DNA from: Hevea brasiliensis
Taxonomy: Eukaryota > Streptophyta > Magnoliopsida > Malpighiales > Euphorbiaceae
Assembly: GCF_030052815.1 (NCBI RefSeq)
Contig: NC_079498.1
Location: 67,132,992 to 67,196,991, forward strand
Length of the DNA: 64,000 nt
Direction of reading: 5' to 3'
Made by a program: the position numbers and the translations under genes
In this document: one piece after another, positions 54,936 through 64,000 of the stretch
How positions within the stretch are numbered: the stretch's first letter is position 1
Layout: each line of letters begins with the position of its first letter
The notes under the pieces: generated by a model
Told to the model about the DNA's origin: nothing
The model's input: the letters and a program-made list of their open reading frames with translations, nothing else
Database searches by the model: none

Positions 54936-55800
54936 GAATCAATACATAGCCTCAAAGTCCCATCCTTCTTCTTTACAACAAAGACTGGAGCTCCCCATGG
55001 TGACACATCGGCGTATGAACCCCTTATCCAGAAACTCTAGCAACTGAGTTTTCAACTCCCTCAATTCAGTGGGTGCCATCCTATAAGTAGCAATGGAAAT
55101 GGGTGCTGTACCCGGCAGTGTCTCAATAGCAAACTCGACTTCCCTTTCTGGTGGCAAACGGGCAACTCTTCAGAAATACTGGGAAGTCTCTCACAATGGG
55201 TATGTCACTCAAGTTTGGCTTAGCTCGCCTAGTATCCACCACATGTGCTAGGTAGGCTTCACAGCCTTTTCTCATCATTCTTCTTGCAACTGTGGCTGAG
55301 ATGACATTGGACAAGAAATCTGTCCTTTCACCCACAACAGTGATCTCATTACCCTCCGGAGTTTTTAGAGAAATCCTCTTCAATTTGCAATCAACTATTG
55401 CCTGATGACGTGACAACCAGTCCATTCCCAAAATCACGTCAAACTCATGGAAGGGCAACTCAATCAAGTCTGCCAAGAATTCATACCTGAATCCTCAACG
55501 GGCAACCTTTGTATACTTTGTTCACCACTACATCGTGGCCTAATGGATTAGTGACCGTAATGTCTTGGTCACTTTCCCTACCAAGATCCCCTTTCTACGG
55601 GTAGATTGATGCAGATGTATGAATGAGTGGATCCTGGATCCACCAATGCATGCACAGGAGTATTGTAGAGGAGAACGCACTCGATGACGCCCGGGCATCT
55701 TGCTCCTCCTGAGCTCTCAGGGCATAATTTCGGGCAGGTGGCCTGTTATCTGGCCTCTCTGCTAGCTCAGATGCAGGCCTCTGTGATGGTCCCACCGCTT
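54936..55800 (-). pseudogene. G1 protease and RT N-terminus (frameshifted)
   Basis: Pieces in three frames. At about 55615-55650 the protease active site reads VHALVDPGSTHSYI, with the Gly that Gypsy-A has lost. 55123-55476 encodes [35 protein letters not shown] and [18 protein letters not shown]. 54939-55157 encodes [19 protein letters not shown] and [14 protein letters not shown], the start of RT. The shifts fall in the linker and just after DKGFIRRC. Confidence 0.88.
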
Positions 55801-55934
55801 CGGATTTACCAGACCTTCTACCCCTTGGTGGGCGGGGCGGTGCATGCGCTTGTGTCGAGTAGCCGTAGTAGTTCTGCGTGGCGGTTCCTCAAGCGATGCT
55901 CTGTTGACCCACACCTCAGCGAGCACAGTCACTC

Positions 55935-56926
55935 TCAACACTCCCCCTTATGCCATCTTTGACGGTGTGGACAGGCGAGAAGATGCCGGGCTGGTCCTGA
56001 ACCCCATCCACGGAGAGCGCCCACGATGGTGTGGGTGACCTCTCCTAGGGGTGAGCGTGGCCAGGCCCCTGAGGTGACCACAGCCTGTGGCTGAGCTGAA
56101 CTTTGTGCAGGAGGACCCTTGAACTTCTTCCCTGATGCAGGAGCTGAACTAGACTGACTCGGTCCCCTCTTCTGCTGTCTCTCTCTTCTAGTCCACTCAC
56201 TAATTCTCACTTTTTCAACCTTTATGGCAGCTTCCACTAACTTGGTAAATTCGGTGATTCCCAAGGCAGTGAGCTGGATCTTGATGTTATCATTTAGTCC
56301 CTCTTCAAATCTCTTGCATCTTTCAGCTTCATTTGGGACTATCTCCCTTCCGTAGCGGCTTAATTGGACGAATTCTTTCTCATATTCGGCCACTGACATT
56401 TGTCTCTGCCTCAGGTTAATAAATTCCCTTCTTCTCTCTTCTAGGTATACTGATGCCCACATACTTCTTCTTGAATTAGAGAGAAAGAAATCCCAAGTTC
56501 TGACTTACATTTGTACTTCATCGACACCTGTGTCCCACCACTCATAAGCATCATCTTGCGGTAAAGAGATGGCGGCTTCGTGTTTTGCTCGAGTGCAGTG
56601 AAGTTGTTTCAAGACTCTGCCCATTCTGTTCAACCAATTCTCGGCTGCAACAGAGTCATCTTCTCTCTTGCCATAGAAATCCACTGCCCCAAATTTTCTT
56701 AACCTTTCAGTGTGACCTGCGTGGAGTGGTGGTGGTGGTGGTGGTCTTGGCATTACCCCAACCATCTGTCTAAAGAAGTCGGCCATTTGTTGGAACATGG
56801 CACGGGAGGCCGGCGAGCTCTGCTTGAGTGGCGGGCAGATTCTCTCATGCCCCCAGTCTCAGCTGCTGCAGGTGGAGCATGACTCTCCACTTCCTCCTCA
56901 ACGGCTCTCTGAGATGAAGGATCCAT
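55935..56926 (-). pseudogene. G1 gag (frameshifted)
   Basis: Start at the ATG at 56926 (MDPSSQ), about 110 nt from the PBS. After AVEEEVESHAPPAAA the frame shifts. 56505-56798 gives MFQQMADFFRQMVGVM, a Pro run, LRKFGAVDFYGKRED and WLNRMGRVLKQLHC; 55935-56462 gives the rest of the capsid (EERRREFINLRQRQMSVAEY, REIVPNEAERCKRFEEGLND, ALGITEFTKLVEAAIKVEKV) and the basic tail, ending near HRQRWHKGEC at the zinc-knuckle start. Same architecture as Gypsy-A gag. Confidence 0.9.
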
Positions 56927-57036
56927 ATCCTATTCAAAATAAGAAAGATAAACAAATCTGCGTTAGTGTCACCTCGACTCTTACATATGCAATGCATGGT
57001 ATGGACTCAATCTAGGCCCAGAAACGCCTAAACCGT

Positions 57037-57048
57037 GCTCTGATACCA
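57037..57048 (-). promoter_or_regulatory. Primer-binding site of G1
   Basis: Minus-strand TGGTATCAGAGC, perfect plant initiator-Met tRNA complement, 5 nt from the LTR end at 57054. Confidence 0.95.
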
Positions 57049-57053
57049 CTAAA

Positions 57054-60000
57054 TGTGACACCCCTTACCCGTGTACAGTATACCCGAGTAAGTAATGCCA
57101 CCTGGTGTACCGGCACACTCTAATATTCCTCAATTAATTTAGACAATGCTTTTGCATATAATTTATGAAATACAATTTATTTAAACCATTCATCAAAAGT
57201 ATCATTCATTTAAGGTTCCGAAAATTTTAAAGAAAATCCGGCGGAGTACCGGCTAAAAATGGAGAAAACCGTTCTTCGGAACCTGTTAAAAACACTTCCA
57301 ATAGACAAATTCATTCATTCTCAACTTCAATATCATCACAAAACTCAATATCAAGGTTTCAACAATTTTTTAGTTTCAGGTTTCAACAACCTTTTCATTT
57401 CTCAACATCCATTTCTCATGTACAAGCAATAAATACATGCTCAAATCTTGCATTCATAGTCATAACTTTCATTATTTACATAAACATCAAAATATATTAC
57501 ATGAGTTCAAATACATATGAGAAAATACAAATCTGCTACAAAATATCAAAATGACAAAATGACACCTAGTGCCCTACCGATGCAACTGCGGTAGTGAGGT
57601 GACACGGACATCGAGCGTATCCGGATGGACTCACCCGATCGTGGTCTACTGGGCTCACGATCGGAATCTCCAGTACCTACGCGTGGCAAAAGCAACGCGC
57701 TAAGCAATAATGCTTAGTGGTGCAATAATATAATAGAAGAAATTGGCAAGAAAATAAATGTGTATGCAAAGTGTATGCTTTCTTTGTTTGATTTTGGTAT
57801 ATTCATTAATTCATTAACTCTATTCACTTTTATTCATTTGGTTGCCCCAAGTAACCTACACTAGACATCGGATGGATAACGGGTAAAGCGCGCTTTGGGT
57901 ACCTAGTACCTCGGGCCGTCACACCATCGGTCACATACGTATCTCCAGATGTGCAGCAGCACTAACAAGCTGTAAATAATATCGGCACAAGGCCAAGTCT
58001 CAATACAAAGTCGAATGGCTAAAAGCCATGAAATCACAGAATGGCATTTTTGCCATGTGCGATCTTGCTAATCGAACCCTATTGGCATGCCAAACTATCC
58101 AAACCAATCTTGTTAGGTATACTAGGGCATTTGAAACTCTTAAATTTGTCAATTGTGAATTTCAATTTTTTTTGGTGTTACTATTCATCATTGGTCAACA
58201 AAAATGTTGACTTTTAGAATAAAAATGTGTACATCAACTTTGGCACTCCCAACATACCACATTTGGTGTTTAAAACTTGTTGGCATTAAGTGTTTTTACC
58301 ATTTCTAAGCATTAAACCAAAGGAGCAGATTTTTCAGATTTTGTACCATAACTTCACTGTTCCATTGGACACTGTTACTGTTAGAATTTGAAGAAATGTA
58401 AAACATAAAAGTTGTTCCTTATTTTGTCTAGTTGAATTTACTTTTTTGAATCACTCCATTTGGAGTTTTGTACCTCCAGATATGGCTCAAAAACCCAGGC
58501 TGTCCGGATATGCAGTCTACAGAATTTTACCATATCTACAGTGCATGAACAGTGACTTGAGTCACTTGGTTGACTGGGTTCTGGCCATAATTTGGGGTAG
58601 GTTCCTTCATGAAAGTTGTTTGTCTATATCTTAACTTGTTGCTGTAAAACTTTCAGACCAATTGACCAAATATACAGTGACTTATGGCCAAATGAACAGT
58701 TACTGTTCATTTGGTCAAATTCTGCAGAGGCAGTTTCAGGGTTCCGGATTGTGGCTGAGTTTTGACCCTTTTGCTTTGGTCTTTCGGGCATGGTTTCTTC
58801 AGCAAAAATGTGCCATTATAAGCCTAGTTTCATGTCCAATTGTCCAAACATCAATTGGACAAGCACAGCCCAAGTTATGGCAGTGCAAAGGGACTGAAAT
58901 TTCAGTCCCTATGCTGCTGTCCATAGGGCAGATTTCACCTCACTTTGCCATAGCATTTTTCAGTCCCATTTATGGTCAACATATCTAAAATGGTCACTAA
59001 TTGACCATTACAATGTGCCCTAACAATTTCCTAAGCCAATTCACACTTTCACCTTTCCAAACCCTAATTTCCATATGAATTTTTCACAACATGCTTTAAT
59101 TAACTATCTCTTTCAATAATCACATGCATACATGGTTTAATCTTGATATCTAGTCCACTTTAAGTCCATCAAAACACTCATACCTTTTCATTCAATAGGG
59201 CTGCCAAAACTTAGGGCATGGATAGACATAGATTTCATTCATTTTAGTTATAAATTCCTACTTATTCCAAGTCTCTAACATAGAATTTAAAAAGCTTTAA
59301 TTGTATATATGCACTAACCTTGTTTGGGCAGAATTTTCCCAAGCAATTCCTTCACTTTCTTGGCTTTTCTTGGCTGCCAAAGGCTTTAGCAAGGTGCTAG
59401 GGCAAGTTTTAGTGAAGCTAGGTTAGGATTTTATGGTGAGACAAGGTAGGAAATCAAGCTTGCTTGATTGAGCTCCAATGGAGGGTGGAAGGAAGGGTTC
59501 ACGTTTTTGGTGGAGAAGAAGGAGAAGAAGAGCAGCTGATTTTTGGTCCTCATTAGTCTTCATTTATCTCTTTAACTTGTTAGTCAAAGGATGGCTTATT
59601 TGTGATTGGTCCACATTTCCTTAATGACATCACTTTGAGGTCATAATTTGCATTTGTTGCATTTTTCTTTTCTTTCCTCCACTACTCATTTTCAATTTAA
59701 TTTCTAGCAATATTTCTTCATATTTTATGTCATATTAATTATTTAATCAACTGGACAAGTCGGCCAAAAATCACCTCGGAAGGCGAAATGACCAAAATGC
59801 CCTCCGTTTGGCTTAACGGGTCAAAATAAATGCATCTGGAATTGAAAAATTTTTCTAGGTATTTTCTTGGCATTCTAATGCCATGGGAACCTCAATTACC
59901 CTTCTCTGGAGTCCCAAAATTATTTTATAATTTTTCCCGAATCTAGGGCTCCTCGTTCAGAACGCAACTTCCCTCCGATGACCCATCGCTTGGGCACGGC

Positions 60001-60180
60001 TCGTTTATTTCGATTGTATTTTATTTCTAAAATTTTTACTAAATTTTTCTTATTAATATTTGAGTTAATTAGGGTTCCTGACTTTAGTTTAAATATTTTT
60101 CCGGACGTTCTAGCTGTCCGGACCGACACCGGTCACCGGAACAGTAGGATGTACGGAGTGGTTATCGGGAGGGTGTTACA
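57054..60180 (-). repeat. G1 5' LTR
   Basis: 3127 bp, TGTGACACC...GGGTGTTACA. It holds the stem-loop CTAAGCA...TGCTTAG at 57700-57717 and ATGGC/GCCAT hairpins from 58016. The same small ORFs occur at matching places in both LTRs (for example 50749 and 58662) because the LTRs are copies; none shows a known domain. Confidence 0.95.
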
Positions 60181-61778
60181 CTATGTATGGGTATATGGGC
60201 ATGTGTTGGCTCCTACTAGTTATATATGGAGGTAGGTGTTGATCAAGATGGAATCTGTTCCTCTAAGTAAATAGATATAAAATCCTATGTTCATTTTATT
60301 GTTCTTGATGTTTCAAGTTCTTGGCCAGGACAGATAGATTTATTCAGAAAAGAGTTTCTGATGAGAAAATCTTTTTAATCAAGAACTGGAATTAAAAGAG
60401 AACATAATATTGATAGCAAATGGAGTTTGACATAAACCATGACTCCAGCTTGAGTTGGGATTTTGTAACAGAGAGATTCTAGTGCATGGTAACATATGAT
60501 TATAGGTTCATTTAAGGTAAACCTTATTACTAATTGGGTGGCCATGGCATGCTATGCTAGGTGTTAACCATGGTCTATGAGGTGCATAAAATGATTTAGA
60601 GAAATCATTTATGGTAAGAAAGAGTTCTGATGATATTAAGAGTTGATATCATGTCTCATTGCCAATTAGTAATGAACCTAGTAGGTCACACACATACACA
60701 AGTTATCACCTATTTAAATATGATTTAATTAATTAATTAAAGAGTTTAATTGATTAATTAAATAGGTTTGGTTTGCAATTAAATTGCAAAGTCCCTAGCA
60801 TGACTTGAAACCAAATCTAGATTATTGGATGTGTAGTATAAATTAAATTTATATTTAAAGTGTTTAAATATGAATTTAATTAATGAGAAATTAATTAATA
60901 GAGATTAATTAATTAATTTATATTTGATATAAATTAATTAGAGGAAGAAAAATAATTATTTTGGGTTAAGAACTCAAAATTAAGACACAGGGGCATTTTG
61001 GTCATTTCACAGTGTGACACGTGGCACCATGAGATGGTGACACATGGGATTACACATAAACTTGCCAAATGTTTTTTAATCATGTAAGATGATTAAAATC
61101 AAGATTAAATATAGGTTGGACACTTGGCACAATGTGATTGGGTCACTTAAACCTTGAGCTAATCAAAGGGTGACATGTGGCAAGGGTTTAATGTGTTAAC
61201 CTAGCTATCTAAGTATTGTTATAAAAAAGAAAAGCAACCAGCAGCCACTCCTCTCCTTTGTCACGCCACTTTGAGGCTTTTCATCTATTCTTCTTCTTCT
61301 CTCATCAATTCAAAGAGATTAGCCATCAATCTCTTGAATTAAGAACACTAGAAATTGTTTCTAGTGTCCTGTTTACATCTCTAATCTCTTAAAAGGCAGA
61401 ACTTGAATTTCTAATTAATAGAAAAAGCTTTAGAAGCTGTTCAAGGGCTGCCATAGGTGTTCTTGGTGTGGACAAGCTAGAGGGACAACATCTGATGTCA
61501 TGAAGACGAATCTTGAAGGCGCAGACACGCTGCAGTGCATCAAGAGGTTAGTGTAATCGTTCTTCATTTAATCTAGGGTTCTAAAATTAATCTGATTAAT
61601 TTTAAAATCTTAAATGGCAAATACAGATCCAAAAACATATTAAAAGAGTTTTAATATGTTGTTTATCATTGAAATCAAATAGATAAAAATAAATCTTGCA
61701 TGATGCATGTGACCCTAGGTGAAAATTTTTGAATTCAATAGTATAAACTTGTGTTTTTCACGCTTCCGTTCCTTCAAT

Positions 61779-61791
61779 TGGTATCAGAGCC
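61779..61791 (+). promoter_or_regulatory. Primer-binding site of Copia-3
   Basis: TGGTATCAGAGCC two bases after the LTR end at 61776, perfect initiator-Met tRNA complement. Confidence 0.95.
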
Positions 61792-62069
61792 ACTATATTT
61801 GCCATTTATATTGTTGATTATATGATTTAATTGTGTGATTTGATCATGAGATGATTGATCCATTGCTGGTTGCAATGGATGTGTGGTGGCACACATGGTC
61901 AAGCCACCATTGGTGGCGGCAACAAAGCTTCTTCAAGGTGGCGCAAGGTTTGCTTTTTAATTTGCAATTGTTGTATGATCTAAAAGCTCATCCTATATAT
62001 AATTAAAATTTTAATTAGAATTTTAATCACACAATTAAATTATGATTCAAATCAGAATTTTAAAAATTG

Positions 62070-62369
62070 TTTGAATGTGATTCAAACCTGAATTTTAAAA
62101 GTTGTTTGAATGTGATTCAAATATGAATTTTTAAAGTTGTTTGAATCATATTTAAATCTGATTTTTTTAAATTGATTGAATAAAATTCAGATCTGATTTT
62201 TTAAAAAAATGTTTGAATGTGATTCAAATCTGATTTTTTTAAAAAATGTTTGAATGTGATTCAAATCTGAATTTTTAAAGTTGTTTGAATGTGATTCAAA
62301 TATGAATTTTAAATTTGTTTGAATGAGATTCAAATCTGAATTTTTAAATTTATTTGAATCATATTCAAA
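62070..62369 (+). repeat. Tandem hairpin array in Copia-3 leader
   Basis: Nine units at 34-37 bp spacing, seven with a perfect TTTGAAT-NNN-ATTCAAA inverted repeat. The units at about 62140 and 62175 are degenerate. Homologous to 22844-23178. Confidence 0.9.
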
Positions 62370-62772
62370 TCTGGATTTTTAAGTTGAATATGAAATATTC
62401 AATTTAATTTAAGTATGTATGTTTTATTTAATTGTTAAATAGTGATATGCATGATGGATGATCATGGACTATAAAAGACCAATGTGATTGGATTTATTTC
62501 TTTTATATTTCTTTGGGATTATAAATTAAGTAATTTATTTTAATTTATTTTGGGCATGTATTATTAAGTTTGTAATAATTTTTGGGTTGTAATTTCATTT
62601 ATTTAAGTTCTTGTAAATTCGCCTTGGTATGCCAAGGATTACCATGTAATATTGGATTGCAAGAAGTTCAAGGAGGTCAAGAGCATTGGTGGGACCAGTG
62701 GGAGGAATTCAAGATCAAGTGTTGATTATGTACTCCTTCAGCAACTCTTGTAAAATAAATGAATGAAATGCA
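62370..62772 (+). other. Copia-3 leader up to nested insertion
   Basis: Corresponds to 23179-23580 of Copia-1 (TATGCATGATGGATGATCATGG, GGTGGGACCA). No gene. It is broken at GAATGAAATGCA by the inverted LTR that starts at 62773; in Copia-1 the leader continues past this point with CCTAGGAATGCCC. Confidence 0.85.
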
Positions 62773-64000
62773 TGAAGGAACGGAAGCGTGAAAAACACAA
62801 GTTTATACCATTGAATTCAAAAATTTTCACCTAGGGTCACATGCATCATGCAAGATTTATTTTTATCTATTTGATTTCAATGATAAACAACATATTAAAA
62901 CTCTTTTAATATGTTTTTGGATCTGTATTTGCCATTTAAGATTTTAAAATTAATCAGATTAATTTTAGAACCCTAGATTAAATCAAGAACGATTACACTA
63001 ACCTCTTGATGCCTTTGCGGCGTGTGCGCCTTTGAGATTCGTCTTGAGGACACGGATGTTGTCTCTCTAGCTTGTCCACACCAAGAACACCTATGGCAGC
63101 CCTTGAACAGCTTCTAAAGCCTTTTCTATTAATTAGAAATTCAAGTTCTGCCTTTTAAGAGATTAGAGATGTAAACAGGACACTAGAAACAATTCCTAGT
63201 GTTCTTAATTCAAGAGATTGATGGCTAATCTCTTTGAATTGATAAGAGGTGAAGAAGAAGAGATAAAAACCCTCAAAGTGGCGTGACAAAGGAGTGTGGC
63301 TGCTGGTTGTTTTTTATTTTCTCATAACAACACTTAAATAGCTAGGTTAACACATTAAACCCTTGCCACATGTCACCCTTTGATTAGCTCTAGGTTTAAG
63401 TGACCCAATCACATTGTGCCAAGTGTCAAACCTATATTTAATCTTGATTTTAATCATCTTACATGATTAAAAAACATTTAGCAAGCTTATGTGTTATGCC
63501 ATGTGTTACCATCTCATGGTGCCACGTGTCACACTGCAAAATGACCAAAATGCCCCTGTGTCTTAATTTTGAGTTCTCAACCCAAAATAATTATTTTTCT
63601 TCTTCTAATTAATTTATATCAAATATAAATTAATTAATTAATCTCTATTAATTAATTTCTCATTAATTAAATTCATATTTAAACACTTTAAATATAAATT
63701 TAACTTATATTATACATCTAATAATCTAGATTTGGTTTCAAGTCATGCTAGGGACTTTGCAATCTAATTGCAAACCAAACCTATTTAATTAATCAATTAA
63801 ACTCTTTAATTAATTAATTAATTAAATCATATTTAATTAGGTGATAACTTGTGTATGTGTGTGACTTACTAGGCTCATCACTAATTGGCAATGAGACATG
63901 ATATCAACTCTTAATATCATCAGAACTCTTTCTTACCATAAATGATTTCTCTAAATCATTTTATGAACCTCATAGACCATGGTTAACACCTAGCATAGCA
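62773..64000 (-). mobile_element. Copia-4 LTR, inverted, 3' end (runs off window)
   Basis: Reverse complement of the copia LTR: it begins TGAAGGAACGGAAGCGTG at 62773, the complement of the LTR end ACGCTTCCGTTCCTTCA at 61776. It shares with Copia-3 the family variant CGCTTCCGTTCCTTCA that Copia-1 lacks. It continues to the window end. In its own orientation the LTR terminates at 62773 inside the Copia-3 leader, so it is a 3' or solo LTR of an element inserted on the minus strand. Confidence 0.9.

Larger units (their letters stand above)
49154..60180 (-). mobile_element. G1, full-length Ty3/gypsy chromovirus, TSD CTATG
   Basis: An 11-kb minus-strand element: 3' LTR 49154-52268, PPT, pol, gag, PBS 57037-57048, 5' LTR 57054-60180, flanked by perfect CTATG duplications (49149-49153 and 60181-60185). 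Outside a few clustered sites the LTRs are almost identical, so it is the youngest insertion here. It nevertheless has many frame breaks in gag and pol (see findings on CAG/CTG sites). The chromodomain-like tail and LTR length suggest the Tekay/Del branch; that placement is inference. Confidence 0.95.
48637..61776 (+). mobile_element. Copia-3 5' LTR, split by element G1
   Basis: LTR halves 48637-49153 and 60181-61776 (five-base overlap is the G1 target duplication). It starts TGTTAGTAGTATGCCC and ends CGCTTCCGTTCCTTCA, two bases before a PBS. It is the same copia family as Copia-1 and -2. The interior that follows (61777-62772) is a leader, so the rest of Copia-3 lies right of the window, beyond the nested inverted LTR at 62773. 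Confidence 0.92.

Overview
The window is plant nuclear DNA, almost certainly a heterochromatic, transposon-filled part of a eudicot genome. It is AT-rich and built mainly of LTR retrotransposons that use the plant initiator-Met tRNA primer site (TGGTATCAGAGC). I saw no convincing host gene, rRNA, tRNA or bacterial-type feature. The species cannot be fixed from sequence alone; a woody eudicot such as a Euphorbiaceae member is only an impression.

Left part (1-20555). A Ty3/gypsy LTR end (1-755, + strand) interrupts the integrase of a minus-strand chromovirus-like element (Gypsy-A, 756-5011: gag, protease, RT, RNase H, integrase, all with stops or frameshifts). Gypsy-A's 5' LTR (5012-6585) is also the 3' LTR of a second, more decayed minus-strand gypsy element (Gypsy-B, 6586-9606, long LTR 9615-13563). 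Next come a short LTR end (13564-13941), the 3' end of a Ty1/copia element (Copia-2, 13942-19740) whose LTR carries a gypsy solo LTR (14893-18024, TSD TTACT), and part of a gypsy LTR (19741-20555).

Middle (20556-45604). Copia-1 (20556-33364) is structurally complete: two LTRs, PBS, gag, protease, integrase, RT, RNase H, PPT and the 5-bp TSD TCCTC. Its genes are dead, and its gag holds another gypsy solo LTR (24666-27797, TSD TAGAG). From 33450 to 38075 lies very AT-rich DNA with small duplications and no recognisable gene. A gypsy LTR with an adjacent PPT (38076-39725), a decayed interior, two Sirevirus-like LTRs (41345-42793, 43238-44563) and a + strand gypsy LTR fragment (44564-45604) follow.

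Right part (45605-64000). A minus-strand gypsy LTR (from 45605) is interrupted by Copia-3 (from 48637). The 5' LTR of Copia-3 is split by a full-length gypsy element, G1 (49154-60180, TSD CTATG, two LTRs of about 3.1 kb that are nearly identical). The leader of Copia-3 is in turn interrupted by an inverted copia LTR (62773 to window end). G1 carries gag, protease, RT, RNase H, integrase and a chromodomain-like tail.

The most interesting signal is a 75-nt segment with GT...AG ends and in-frame stops. It sits at the same codon in the integrase core of both Gypsy-A and G1, just after the catalytic Glu, and looks like an intron. Other signals are hairpins in the gypsy LTRs whose stems are kept while sequence changes, an array of about ten hairpin-forming repeats in the copia leader, and a pattern of changes at CAG/CTG sites in G1 that may be an assembly artefact at methylated CHG sites.
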